Positions 8,174 to 16,573 of a DNA stretch of 42,298 nucleotides are shown here, piece after piece; the first letter of the stretch is position 1; each line of letters opens with the position of its first letter. Made by a program: the position numbers and the translations under genes. The stretch lies in assembly GCF_000620165.1 (NCBI RefSeq), contig NZ_JHVN01000023.1, positions 1-42,298 of the forward strand. The letters are read 5' to 3'. The notes beneath the pieces were generated by a model that was not told where the DNA came from, ran no database searches, and was given only the letters and a program-made list of their open reading frames with translations. Source of the stretch: Anoxybacillus tepidamans PS2. GTDB taxonomy: Bacteria; Bacillota; Bacilli; Bacillales; Anoxybacillaceae.

Positions 8174-9019
8174 TTATCTATCGTAACCGCGAAATACGTA
8201 CGGCTCTTCCGGCTGTCTGATCGTATGCCAAGACTTTACCTCAACATACGGAATAGTTGCGTTATACGGTTGGTAATAAATCGTTGACAATTTCCCTTTG
8301 ATGTGAACCCATTCATCATTTTTCAAATGAGGCGGCTTTGAAAACTGCGTTAGCAATCCGTAGACGCCGGAATCAGCCACACAATGAATAATACCAAATC
8401 GCAAAATAAACAATTGGTTTTGATTCGTTGTCTCATCATGATAAACAAAACCGTCAAATTCAATTTCCCGATCGCTGAACTCTCCTGGGAATTGGTAAAC
8501 GGTTTCGATCGCCTTTAAATAATTTTCATCATTTAGCACAAGGCGGCGCTGTTTCCCGAAATACGACAATTCTTTTTGCATCAAGTCATTGTATCCATCT
8601 TTATCGTAATAAATGCTTGTATCCGGACGGAGAAATTGTCGTTGTACTGTTGGGTCCTCACTTTTTGTATCGAACCCCGGGATATGGAAGCCTTTCGCTT
8701 TGACAATGTCCGAATCCAGCGTAGCAATTGGAAATAAGAGAGCAGAAACAATTGGAAAAATAAATACCATATAATTAAGTGCCCGCTTCCATTTTGGTGA
8801 TTCTTCATCATGATGGTGACAGCATCCATCATGACAATGATGCTCCTTCTCTTTTCGGTTCGCGATGACAAACTGGACAATTGTCAGGAAAGCAAAAAGA
8901 AAAATAGCACTGAACGACAAATAAGAATAACGCATATTAATATACTTACTTATGTCGCCGGTAGCATGCAGATGAAAAAACAAAAAGGCAAACCCAAGCA
9001 AAATATATGTCCGTAGCAT
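8174..9019 (-). CDS. ycgQ: YcgQ-like membrane protein (DUF1980/TIGR03943)
   Basis: This 281-residue protein has the TIGR03943 layout. Two N-terminal membrane segments flank a cytoplasmic-looking metal-rich stretch with His and Cys clusters (HHCHDGCCHHHDEE, residues about 60-75). A third segment follows near residues 88-108, and then a C-terminal extracytoplasmic domain (FSDREIEFDGFVYHD..., LRFGIIHCVADSGVYGLL..., HIKGKLSTIYYQPYNATIPYVEVKSW). It is always paired with a DUF318 permease, as here with the gene 14 bp upstream. The His/Cys cluster suggests metal handling. The family function is not established. Confidence 0.88.
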   Translation of the reverse strand: MLRTYILLGFAFLFFHLHATGDISKYINMRYSYLSFSAIFLFAFLTIVQFVIANRKEKEHHCHDGCCHHHDEESPKWKRALNYMVFIFPIVSALLFPIATLDSDIVKAKGFHIPGFDTKSEDPTVQRQFLRPDTSIYYDKDGYNDLMQKELSYFGKQRRLVLNDENYLKAIETVYQFPGEFSDREIEFDGFVYHDETTNQNQLFILRFGIIHCVADSGVYGLLTQFSKPPHLKNDEWVHIKGKLSTIYYQPYNATIPYVEVKSWHTIRQPEEPYVFRGYDR

Positions 9020-9033
9020 CCAACCACCTCCCT

Positions 9034-9897
9034 TTAAATAAATAACGAGCCGATAAATACAAAGACGGTGATATAAGCAATTAGTACTAATACAAAACGA
9101 GTTTTAAATGACTGGAAAAGCATTAGCGTATTTTTAATATCTAGCATTGGACCGTACACTAAAAACGCGGCTAACGCCCCGAACGAAAATGTATTTTGGA
9201 ACGACGACGCGATGAACGCATCCGCTTCTGAACATAATGATAACACAAACGCCAGCGCCATCATGACAAGCGATGACGTCGCTTTACCATGACCGATTGC
9301 TAAAAATATCGATGTTTTTACATACGTTTGCATAGCGGAAGCAATGAACGCACCGATAATTAAATATTTTCCCGATGCAAAAAACTCATCGACCGCATGC
9401 TGGAGCGTCCCCATCCATTTCTCCTTTAATGTCTTGGAAGAGACGGATGAAATCACCTCTTTTTTCCGGAGTTGGTCGTCTTTATATTGCACAGACAATA
9501 TCAATCCGATGATAACAGCAACAATACAAGAAAAAATGGAACGGTAAAGCACCATTTTTATGTTGCTGCCAAACGCAATGTAAGTGGAAAATAACACGAT
9601 TGGATTGATGATAGGCCCCGTAAGCATGAACGGAATCACCGCATGTAACGGAACTCCTTTTGCGACTAAGCGCCTTGTAATCGGCACGATCCCGCATTCG
9701 CACGCGGGAAACAGAATGCCAATCAGCGCTGAATACAGCACGGCCAACACTTTATTTTTCGGCACCCATCTTTGCACCATTTCTTCTGTTACAAACATTT
9801 GAATAATTCCTGAAATAAATACGCCGATTAAAACAAACGGCATCGATTCTATTAAAATGCTAACAAAAATAGTATTCAGCTGCAGAAAAGATTTCAT
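9034..9897 (-). CDS. ycgR: YcgR-like permease (UPF0718/DUF318)
   Basis: This 287-residue permease with about eight membrane segments belongs to the UPF0718 family. The motif FPACECGIVPITRRL near residue 62 carries the conserved Cys pair. It also has TGPIINPIVL near residue 90 and SLCSEADAFIASSF near residue 215. This family includes B. subtilis YcgR and YraQ-type putative metal or metalloid permeases. It is the first gene of a two-gene operon with the YcgQ-like protein. AAGGAGAAGCCGC precedes the ATG. A partial Zur-type site lies 27 bp upstream, so regulation by zinc is possible. Confidence 0.88.
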   Translation of the reverse strand: MKSFLQLNTIFVSILIESMPFVLIGVFISGIIQMFVTEEMVQRWVPKNKVLAVLYSALIGILFPACECGIVPITRRLVAKGVPLHAVIPFMLTGPIINPIVLFSTYIAFGSNIKMVLYRSIFSCIVAVIIGLILSVQYKDDQLRKKEVISSVSSKTLKEKWMGTLQHAVDEFFASGKYLIIGAFIASAMQTYVKTSIFLAIGHGKATSSLVMMALAFVLSLCSEADAFIASSFQNTFSFGALAAFLVYGPMLDIKNTLMLFQSFKTRFVLVLIAYITVFVFIGSLFI

Positions 9898-9923
9898 GCG
9901 GCTTCTCCTTTTCTTTTTCTTTA

Positions 9924-9946
9924 AAAATAGAACCTACAACGATTTA
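9924..9946 (-). promoter_or_regulatory. Partial Zur-box-like site upstream of ycgRQ
   Basis: Read on the minus strand, the site has a perfect left half TAAATCGT and a degenerate right half ending ATTTT. By hand count about 15 of 22 positions fit the Bacillus Zur consensus. It lies between the presumed promoter and the start of the ycgR-like gene. It is a weak match. Confidence 0.3.
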
Positions 9947-9997
9947 TTTTATCATGGTCTCTATTATGTTTCATGAGAATTTAGTGAAATATTGTCA

Positions 9998-10028
9998 TAA
10001 AAAAACAGGGCTATATTTGCCCTGTTTT
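9998..10028 (-). terminator. Terminator of the fruRKA operon
   Basis: The stem ACAGGGC / GCCCTGT with a 7-base loop is followed on the minus strand by TTTTTTT. It begins 13 bp beyond the fruA stop. Confidence 0.87.
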
Positions 10029-10040
10029 CCTCTGAATCTC

Positions 10041-11903
10041 CTACTCTTTTACTTCTTTTTTCAATAGTCCGACCATAATCGCTGTCACAAAAGAGCCAAC
10101 TAAAATCGCAAGTATATATAACCATGCGCTTCCTTTCACGATTGGAATTACGAAAATCCCGCCGTGCGGCGCAGGAAGACCGATTTTAAACAGCATCGTC
10201 AGCGCTCCTGCAATAGCCGATCCAACGATAATCGAAGGAATCACGCGCACCGGATCGGCAGCCGCGAATGGAATCGCCCCTTCAGTAATAAAGGATGCTC
10301 CCATAATATAACATGTTTTTCCTGCCTCGCGCTCAGCCTTTGTAAATTTATTTTTAAACAATGTCGTAGCTAACGCCAATCCTAACGGCGGTACCATTCC
10401 TCCTGCCATAATGGCTGCATGCGGCGCATAATTTCCAGCATCAATCATCGCAAGACCGAATGTAAACGCTGCCTTATTGATCGGCCCCCCCATATCGACA
10501 GCCATCATTCCGCCCAGAATGAAACCTAATAACACGAGGTTTCCTGTGCCCATATTTGTAAGCCAATGCTTCATTCCGTCATTTAACGCTTTTACTGGAT
10601 CAATGACTACATACATCATAACAATACCTGTTAACAAAACACCAAATAACGGATAAATTAATACGGGTTTAATTCCCTCAAACGATTGCGGCAAGCGGCT
10701 AAATAGCTTTTTTAGACCAACGACTAAGTATCCTGCTAAAAATCCAGCGATTAATCCTCCTAAGAAGCCAGCTCCCCCGTTTGCCGCCATAAATCCGCCC
10801 ACCATTCCCGGCGCAAAACCAGGACGATCAGCAATACTCATCGCAATAAACGCAGCCAGTACCGGAATCATTAACGCAAATGCGCTGCCGCCACCAATAT
10901 CCATTAATGTCTTGGCTATTGGATGAAAAGAAGGATCTTTCGGATCGAAAGCTTTGATTCCGAAAGTGAATGAAATGGCGATCAGAATCCCCCCGCCAAC
11001 GACGAACGGAAGCATATTTGATACACCGTTCATCAAATGTTTGTAAAATCCTGTGCGTCCTTTTGTAGGCAATGTCTCTCTTTTCGCCCCATATCCTTGG
11101 TAAATCGGCGCATCTTGCTTTAGCGCTTGTTCAATCAGTCGCTCCGGCATGCGAATCGCATGAGCGACCGGCACCTGAATGACATGTTTTCCTCTAAAAC
11201 GTTCCATTTCAACTTGTTTATCCGCTGCCACAATCACGGCAACCGCTTCTTCAATATCATTCGTTGTCAGTTCATTTTTAACTCCGCTAGAACCGTTTGT
11301 TTCGACTTTGATATCGACATTCATTTCCTTTGCTTTCGCTTTTAACGCGTCAGCGGCCATATACGTATGCGCGATCCCAGTTGGGCAAGCGGTAACCGCT
11401 ACAATTTTCTTTCCTGACGAAGCCTTCTCTTCGCTTTCGTTCCCTACTTCCTCTTCTTTCTGAGCGATTATATGAAGCAGTTCTTCTTCCGATGAAGCGC
11501 TTTCAATCCGCGAACGAAACGAAGCATCCATCAACATCGACGACAAGCGGGAAAGCGTTTCTAAATGCGCCTGATTCGCTCCCTCTGGAGCCGCAATCAT
11601 GAAAAATAAATAACTCGGCTTCCCATCTAAAGAATCGTAATCAATTCCGTTTTTAGAACGGCCAAAGGCAACCGCTGGGCGTTTCACCGCTTTTGTTTTG
11701 GCGTGGGGAATGGCAATCCCATCCCCGATTCCTGTTGTACTTTGCGATTCGCGGGCAAAAATGGCGTCTTTAAACGCTTGCAAGTCATTTAATACACCTG
11801 CTTGATCAAGCGTTCTGGCAAGCTCGTCAATGACTTCTTCTTTCGTTCTTGCTTTCACATCAAGAACAATTGTGTCCCGAGTTAATAACTCTGTCATTTT
11901 CAT
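10041..11903 (-). CDS. fruA: PTS fructose transporter subunit IIABC
   Basis: This 620-residue permease imports fructose and phosphorylates it to fructose 1-phosphate. The domain order is IIA (residues 1-150, phosphorylated His in AIPHAKT), IIB (about 165-265, phosphorylated Cys in VTACPTGIAHTYMAAD) and IIC (about 285-615, with many membrane helices and GFMAANGGAGFLGGLIAGFLAGY). The order and length match B. subtilis FruA. It starts at the ATG directly after the fruK stop codon, and its ribosome-binding site AAGGGGG lies inside the end of fruK. That indicates translational coupling. It is the last gene of fruR-fruK-fruA. Confidence 0.96.
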   Translation of the reverse strand: MKMTELLTRDTIVLDVKARTKEEVIDELARTLDQAGVLNDLQAFKDAIFARESQSTTGIGDGIAIPHAKTKAVKRPAVAFGRSKNGIDYDSLDGKPSYLFFMIAAPEGANQAHLETLSRLSSMLMDASFRSRIESASSEEELLHIIAQKEEEVGNESEEKASSGKKIVAVTACPTGIAHTYMAADALKAKAKEMNVDIKVETNGSSGVKNELTTNDIEEAVAVIVAADKQVEMERFRGKHVIQVPVAHAIRMPERLIEQALKQDAPIYQGYGAKRETLPTKGRTGFYKHLMNGVSNMLPFVVGGGILIAISFTFGIKAFDPKDPSFHPIAKTLMDIGGGSAFALMIPVLAAFIAMSIADRPGFAPGMVGGFMAANGGAGFLGGLIAGFLAGYLVVGLKKLFSRLPQSFEGIKPVLIYPLFGVLLTGIVMMYVVIDPVKALNDGMKHWLTNMGTGNLVLLGFILGGMMAVDMGGPINKAAFTFGLAMIDAGNYAPHAAIMAGGMVPPLGLALATTLFKNKFTKAEREAGKTCYIMGASFITEGAIPFAAADPVRVIPSIIVGSAIAGALTMLFKIGLPAPHGGIFVIPIVKGSAWLYILAILVGSFVTAIMVGLLKKEVKE

Positions 11904-12830
11904 CTATCCCATTCCCCCTTCGATGCGAGTAACTTTTACTTTATGAAACAGCTGCTCGACCTTCTCTTTTGTACATAAATCATGCGAAAATGCTGTGGCG
12001 CTTCCCGCTGCTACACTATAAGCAAACGATTCTTCTATGTTCTTGCCGCCTGTATATGCCGCTAGAAATCCTGCAACCATCGAATCGCCGGCTCCGACCG
12101 AATTTCTTACCGTTCCTTTCGGCGCCTCCGCCAATAGCGCTACGTCTTGGTTGAAAAATAATGCGCCTTCATCAGCCAATGAGACAATCACATTTTCTAC
12201 TCCTAGCTCGACAAGCTTAAATCCATATGTAATTGCCTCCTCCTTCTTATGAAGAACCGTATCAAACAACTCCCCTAATTCCCGGTGATTCGGCTTTATA
12301 AAAAACGGTTTGTATTTGATCCATTGTTTTAAAGCGTCCCCGCTCGTGTCCACCGCCACTTGAACATTCATTGCTCTTGCTGTATTGATGATTTTTTGTT
12401 CAAAACTTGTTGAAACAGATGAAGGAATACTCCCAGCTAAGACGAGAACGTCACCGCTTTGCAACGATTGAATTTTATGGATGAGTTCCGCTTCCCACTG
12501 CGGGGAAATCATTGGTCCGCAGCCGTTGATTTCCGTCTCTTTCCCATGTTTGAGCTTAATGTTGATTCTTGTATTTCCGGGTACTTTGACAAAATCGAAC
12601 CGAATGTTTTCGCGCTGCAATTCATCTTCAATATATTTTCCGGTAAATCCGCCAATAAAGCCTAAAGCGGTATTATCTACCCCAAGGCGTTTCAATACGC
12701 GTGAAACGTTAATCCCTTTCCCGCCTGGGAATATAGTCGTCTTTGTTGCCCGGTTCAGCTCGCCGATGTGAAAGTCATCAACCTCCACAATATAATCAAC
12801 AGAAGGATTCAACGTACATGTATAAATCAT
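11904..12830 (-). CDS. fruK: 1-phosphofructokinase
   Basis: This 308-residue PfkB-family sugar kinase converts fructose 1-phosphate to fructose 1,6-bisphosphate. The N-terminal signature is TLNPSVDYIVEVDDF, followed by FPGGKGINVSRVLKRLG. The PfkB active-site signature GTVRNSVGAGDSMVAGF near residue 240 contains the catalytic Asp. The ATG overlaps the fruR stop codon by four bases (ATGA), and fruA follows with no gap, so this is a tightly coupled operon. Confidence 0.96.
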   Translation of the reverse strand: MIYTCTLNPSVDYIVEVDDFHIGELNRATKTTIFPGGKGINVSRVLKRLGVDNTALGFIGGFTGKYIEDELQRENIRFDFVKVPGNTRINIKLKHGKETEINGCGPMISPQWEAELIHKIQSLQSGDVLVLAGSIPSSVSTSFEQKIINTARAMNVQVAVDTSGDALKQWIKYKPFFIKPNHRELGELFDTVLHKKEEAITYGFKLVELGVENVIVSLADEGALFFNQDVALLAEAPKGTVRNSVGAGDSMVAGFLAAYTGGKNIEESFAYSVAAGSATAFSHDLCTKEKVEQLFHKVKVTRIEGGMG

Positions 12831-13579
12831 TTTGTCACAACCTCTATTACGGTTTTAGCTTCGTATAGTTCTAGCAATTCTGCATCTAGTTCGTCTGTAA
12901 TAATCGCCGCAGCTTGCAAATCAGCAATTTTCGCAAATGTACTTTCATTGATTTTCGAATGATCGGCTAAAACATACGCTTGTCGAGAAAGCTTGATCGC
13001 CAAACTTTTAACCATCGCTTCTTCCGGATCTGGTGTTGTGTATCCGTATTCAAAATGAACTCCGTTTACACCGATAAAGCATTTATCAAAACTATAATTT
13101 TCTAACGAGCTCAACGCTCCTCGGCCAATAAGCGCTTTTGTTTTCTTTTTAATCATTCCGCCAAGTAAATACGTTGGGATCTCCTTTTCTAGTAATGCAT
13201 CTAAATGGGTCACTCCGTTTGTAACAACAATGATGTCCCTCGCATTTAAATGAGGAATCATTTCGAGCGTTGTCGTCCCTGCGTCTAAATAGATGCAATC
13301 GCCATCTTGTACAAGACTAGCCGCATATTTGGCGATGATTCGTTTTTCATCAATGTTTTTCATCGATTTTTCAAGCACGCTCAGCTCTTCTCGTTTTTGA
13401 TGCAACAACGCCGCACCGCCATGAACGCGACGCAGCTTTTTTTCTTTCTCTAACTGGCTTAAATCCCGACGAATCGTCGACTCCGAAGATGACGTAGCTT
13501 CCACAAGTTCCTGCAATTTCACCACTTTTTTTTCTTCTAATAGCTCTAAAATGAGGCGATGCCGTTCCTCCGTCAGCAC
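12827..13579 (-). CDS. fruR: DeoR-family fructose operon repressor
   Basis: This 250-residue repressor has an N-terminal DeoR winged helix (LTEERHRLILELLEEKKVVKLQELVEATSSSESTIRRDLSQLEKEKKLRRVHGG). A sugar-phosphate-binding domain follows, with DAGTTTLEMIPHL near residue 100 and ADHSKI near residue 205. FruR proteins usually release DNA when fructose 1-phosphate or a related metabolite binds. The start is GTG, with GGGGGTGAAGAG in front. It is the promoter-proximal gene, so it is autoregulated through the operators at 13643 and 13695. Confidence 0.95.
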   Translation of the reverse strand: MLTEERHRLILELLEEKKVVKLQELVEATSSSESTIRRDLSQLEKEKKLRRVHGGAALLHQKREELSVLEKSMKNIDEKRIIAKYAASLVQDGDCIYLDAGTTTLEMIPHLNARDIIVVTNGVTHLDALLEKEIPTYLLGGMIKKKTKALIGRGALSSLENYSFDKCFIGVNGVHFEYGYTTPDPEEAMVKSLAIKLSRQAYVLADHSKINESTFAKIADLQAAAIITDELDAELLELYEAKTVIEVVTK

Positions 13580-13602
13580 CTCTTCACCCCCTCATAAGAT
13601 CA

Positions 13603-13616
13603 AGTAAGTGTTTACA
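13603..13616 (-). promoter_or_regulatory. cre-like site (CcpA) in the fruR leader
   Basis: AGTAAGTGTTTACA matches the common cre form TGTAAGCGTTTACA at 12 of 14 positions. It lies just downstream of the predicted -10, between promoter and start codon, which is a usual roadblock position for CcpA. Confidence 0.5.
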
Positions 13617-13621
13617 CCTTT

Positions 13622-13650
13622 ATCATATAGTAAGTTTTTTTAAAAATCAA
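13622..13650 (-). promoter_or_regulatory. Sigma-A promoter of fruRKA
   Basis: On the minus strand, -35 TTGATT (13645-13650) and -10 TATGAT (13622-13627) are separated by exactly 17 bp. The -35 lies inside the downstream operator repeat, so repressor binding would block polymerase. Confidence 0.75.
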
Positions 13651-13663
13651 TCATAAACATTCA
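13643..13663 (-). promoter_or_regulatory. FruR operator, repeat 1 (over the -35)
   Basis: This is one of two 21-bp direct repeats that differ at a single base. On the minus strand it reads TGAATGTTTATGATTGA then TTTT. The TGATTGA-type core is typical of DeoR-family operators. It covers the -35 of the fruR promoter. Confidence 0.7.
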
Positions 13664-13694
13664 TAAGCAATCAAAATATTTCATAGTTAAACTG

Positions 13695-13715
13695 AAAATC
13701 AATCATAATCATTCA
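13695..13715 (-). promoter_or_regulatory. FruR operator, repeat 2 (upstream)
   Basis: This is the second copy of the 21-bp repeat, beginning TGAATGATTATGATTGA on the minus strand. It lies 52 bp (about five helical turns) upstream of repeat 1, a spacing suited to cooperative binding on one DNA face. Confidence 0.7.
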
Positions 13716-13802
13716 AATATTTTTGTGTTTTGTTCGAAAACTAAAGAAGGTTGTTAATGAAAACAACAACCGCAGCCGCACTCACATCACTTCCAAGTCC
13801 GT

Positions 13803-13839
13803 AAAAAACAAAAACACTTGCCATTAACACAGGCAAGTG
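13803..13839 (-). terminator. Terminator of the GGDEF/HD-GYP gene
   Basis: A perfect 8-bp stem CACTTGCC / GGCAAGTG with a 9-base loop is followed on the minus strand by TTTTTGTTTTTT. It lies directly beyond the stop codon at 13840. Confidence 0.85.
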
Positions 13840-15681
13840 CTATACATCAATGAGACATTTGCTCTTTAGATGCGACAAATACTTCGTTTCAATCATTTCG
13901 GCAAATGTTTCCGCATAAACAGGGTCAAACTGGGTTCCAGCACATTTTCTTAATTCGACAACGGCTTCTTCGAATGTTTTCGTACGTTGATAAGGCCGTT
14001 CAGTCGTCATCGCATCAAACGAGTCAATCACGCACAAAATGCGCGCTAATTTAGGAATTTCTTCTCCTTTTAACCCGTACGGATAACCTTTTCCGTCGTA
14101 TCGTTCATGGTGAAGTTCGACAAGAGGAAGCAAATCGTCGAACCGACGGTCTGAGGCCAAAATCTCTTTTCCCCATGTAACATGCTTTTTAACAATCTCC
14201 CATTCATGCGGTTCTAGCTTTTCTTTTTTATTTAAAATATCACGCGGCACTTCTAACTTTCCGATATCATGAATGAGCGCGCCTAAAATGAGCGTTTGCT
14301 TTTCATGTTCGTTCAAATCAAGCATTTCACTAAATTCAAGGGCATACGTAAACACTCGTTTACTATGGCGATACGTATAAACGTCTTTTGATAAAAAAAT
14401 TTTGAGCTGCTGCTCCATCGCATCTAAATCTTCTTTAAACTCGATCGCACTCAAACTAATATTTTTCTCATCATATATTTGCACATTGTTTTTTCCTTGC
14501 GCCTTCGCATAATACATTGCTTGGTCAGCTCTATGAATTAACTCACCGCTGTCATAAATGCCCTTTTCATACTCGGCAATTCCGCAAGAAAAAGAAAGGC
14601 AGCGGTAAGGAATATATTCAACCCCAGGAAAATATGTGTCATTCACTTTTTTACGCAATTGATTCAAAAATAAAAACGCTTGCTCTTTTGTCGTGCTCGG
14701 CATTAACACGGCAAACTCTTCACCGCCGTACCGTGCCACAACATAGTTTTTCTCCTTCGTCTCCGTCTGCAATAAATCTCCAAAAAATTTCAGCAATTCA
14801 TCACCGCGCAGATGACCGTTGCAATCATTATATTTTTTAAAATCGTCCAAGTCTATCAATGCAAGGCAAAGAGGTTGGTGTAGTACCCTTGCATCTGAAA
14901 ATTTTTCCTTTAATGTTTCTTTAAAAAACCCGTGATTGTATAGACCCGTTAAATGATCTTTATTAGCTTGCTCGGAAGCATGTTGGTATAATTTCAAAAA
15001 TTTCCTAAATACAAACGATAATAATGTTACTAAAACAGTAAATAAAAATAAACCAAAGTATCTTTGCTCATTGAGTAGAATAGCTAAAACTAAAGAAAGA
15101 AGCAAAGTCACAAAGTAGCTTACAGTAGATTCTAGCAATACTCCCATATCGAAAGCGCCTCTAAAAATTTGCCCCGAAAACAAGAAAAATAGAAACATTA
15201 ACGTAACATTGATACTAAAATACACTACTAAGCTAATCATATATGGAAATAAGTTGCGTATATTTATATCACCGATTTGACCATCAAATAAAGAAAAGGA
15301 ATAATATGCTCCTAATATCATGAAACAATACATTGAAAAGTTAAATAGATGCCTCCATAAAGACATTTTATGTTTAGAAAATAATTCTACAATACTACAA
15401 AGAAGAAGAACTATTAATGCTAGATGTGTTCCATACAGAAACAAAGTAGCTAAATAAACAGCTGAATCCATTGAAAATGAATTATCTTTGGGAGGAAGGT
15501 TAATTAGAAAAAAATTCAACAAAGTAATAGAACCAGACAACATATAAACTAATACCCAATCCTCTAGAGATTGAGTACGAAAATTACTCTCTAACCAAAA
15601 CACAAATATTCCTGACAATGAAATAATGGAGGTATACAGTTTTTCATAATTTTTTACCTTTAAACATCTGCTGAAAAACAT
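13840..15681 (-). CDS. Membrane GGDEF / HD-GYP c-di-GMP protein
   Basis: This 613-residue protein has an N-terminal membrane sensor of about seven or eight helices (residues 10-230). A GGDEF domain follows (about 240-405, active-site variant GGEEF at 319-323, so likely active), then an HD-GYP phosphodiesterase domain (about 430-600) with HDIGK at 471-475, HHERYDGKGYP at 524-534 and DSFDAMTTERPYQ. Both synthesis and breakdown of cyclic di-GMP are thus possible. The RxxD inhibitory site that normally precedes VAR-x-GGDEF is replaced by EKNY. The first 700 bases of the gene are clearly more AT-rich than the rest. A hairpin separates it from the DUF5317 genes upstream. Confidence 0.93.
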   Translation of the reverse strand: MFFSRCLKVKNYEKLYTSIISLSGIFVFWLESNFRTQSLEDWVLVYMLSGSITLLNFFLINLPPKDNSFSMDSAVYLATLFLYGTHLALIVLLLCSIVELFSKHKMSLWRHLFNFSMYCFMILGAYYSFSLFDGQIGDINIRNLFPYMISLVVYFSINVTLMFLFFLFSGQIFRGAFDMGVLLESTVSYFVTLLLSLVLAILLNEQRYFGLFLFTVLVTLLSFVFRKFLKLYQHASEQANKDHLTGLYNHGFFKETLKEKFSDARVLHQPLCLALIDLDDFKKYNDCNGHLRGDELLKFFGDLLQTETKEKNYVVARYGGEEFAVLMPSTTKEQAFLFLNQLRKKVNDTYFPGVEYIPYRCLSFSCGIAEYEKGIYDSGELIHRADQAMYYAKAQGKNNVQIYDEKNISLSAIEFKEDLDAMEQQLKIFLSKDVYTYRHSKRVFTYALEFSEMLDLNEHEKQTLILGALIHDIGKLEVPRDILNKKEKLEPHEWEIVKKHVTWGKEILASDRRFDDLLPLVELHHERYDGKGYPYGLKGEEIPKLARILCVIDSFDAMTTERPYQRTKTFEEAVVELRKCAGTQFDPVYAETFAEMIETKYLSHLKSKCLIDV

Positions 15682-15717
15682 TCGAAATCACTCTCGTTTA
15701 TTTTATAAAATACTAAG

Positions 15718-15743
15718 AAGGAAGAGTACATTTTCTCTTCCTT
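15718..15743. terminator. Hairpin between the 30-aa peptide gene and the GGDEF/HD-GYP gene
   Basis: A 9-bp stem AAGGAAGAG / CTCTTCCTT with an 8-base loop lies 8 bp beyond the stop of the peptide gene. The T-run on the minus strand is interrupted, so termination may be partial and allow some read-through. Confidence 0.55.
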
Positions 15744-15750
15744 TTAAAAA

Positions 15751-15843
15751 TCAGCCCCCAAGTTTATATCCCGACGTCAACGCCACAATAACAGACCCAA
15801 TGATGAATAGGTTGATCAACACTTTTTTCACTGTTGCGTTCAT
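15751..15843 (-). CDS. Small membrane peptide, 30 aa
   Basis: The product is 30 residues: a short basic start (MNATVKKV) followed by one hydrophobic helix (LINLFIIGSVIVALTSGY) and KLGG. Confidence comes from an ideal ribosome-binding site, AAGGGAGGTGAAAAGG, directly before the ATG. This site is built into the last codons and stop of the DUF5317 gene, so the two are translationally linked. I do not know a named family. It could be an accessory peptide for the upstream membrane protein. Confidence 0.75.
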   Translation of the reverse strand: MNATVKKVLINLFIIGSVIVALTSGYKLGG

Positions 15844-15848
15844 CCTTT

Positions 15849-16430
15849 TCACCTCCCTTCATGGACTGGTTGGTGCGATGATTGGTCATGATGCCCATCC
15901 ACCATGAGATGTTGAATAAAGATAAACGCCCCCACGTTCATGATGACATCGCCGATGCTGATTACTTGTTGGCGCGGGTATGGCGGAGAGAGCGGAATAA
16001 TGTCGCCTAAAAATGGAAGCCATGTTGACGCAGTGATCGCTTCGTGTTTTCCATATACCCCTGCCTTAAGCGCTTCTATGTATTCATGGCCCAAAAATTG
16101 CGCCGCTTCGAGCGAAACGGGCATTCTTCCGCCGTTTAGCGACATAACGACAAAATTTAACAAAACTCCGGCAAAAATAACGATAAATCCCGGCTGGTGC
16201 CGATTCAGCCATAGAAAAACAAGTCCAATTACATAGATTGCTAGAAACAATCCGTTGCTAAATCGAGCAACAACTTCTATTTTATTTTGCAATATGAAAA
16301 TAAAAATTTCAATCCCTAACAAAATTGGAAACAACCATCCGCCGCGAAGCTTCATATTCGCAAGCCCTTTCAAGCTTCCTCCGCGAAAAAATCCAATTAA
16401 CAATGACAAGATAATTCCATCGTAGACCAT
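15849..16430 (-). CDS. DUF5317 family membrane protein
   Basis: This 193-residue protein has about five hydrophobic segments (residues 5-20, 32-48, 62-78, 85-100 and 165-180). DUF5317-like motifs are visible, including FVVMSLNGGRMPVS near residue 90 and IISIGDVIMNVGAFIF-like text near residue 160. The C-terminus is His-rich (VDGHHDQSSHQPVH). The function is unknown. AAAGGAGAACGA lies upstream of the ATG. The 30-residue peptide gene follows after five bases, and the c-di-GMP protein gene lies further downstream in the same direction. Confidence 0.85.
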   Translation of the reverse strand: MVYDGIILSLLIGFFRGGSLKGLANMKLRGGWLFPILLGIEIFIFILQNKIEVVARFSNGLFLAIYVIGLVFLWLNRHQPGFIVIFAGVLLNFVVMSLNGGRMPVSLEAAQFLGHEYIEALKAGVYGKHEAITASTWLPFLGDIIPLSPPYPRQQVISIGDVIMNVGAFIFIQHLMVDGHHDQSSHQPVHEGR

Positions 16431-16501
16431 GATTCGTTCTCCTTTAATCTTCTACGTGAACAATTATTCTTAAAATTCAATGTTTTCTATATATACAAAA
16501 A

Positions 16502-16507
16502 ATTATA
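16502..16507 (-). promoter_or_regulatory. Extended -10 for the DUF5317 operon
   Basis: The minus strand reads TGG-TATAAT, a consensus -10 with the TGn extension. No good -35 is seen. It lies 72 bp upstream of the DUF5317 start. Confidence 0.4.
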
Positions 16508-16573
16508 CCACTTATACACATTAAATCTATTTTTCTATACTCTTGTAAATAGGTCTTCGCGCCTAATTTGACA

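Noticed and set aside
13757-13804. 15-residue frame after AAGAAGG (MKTTTAAALTSLPSP)
   Set aside because: The ribosome-binding site is fair, but the product is low-complexity and lies between a terminator and an operator region with no partner. Chance is the simpler reading.
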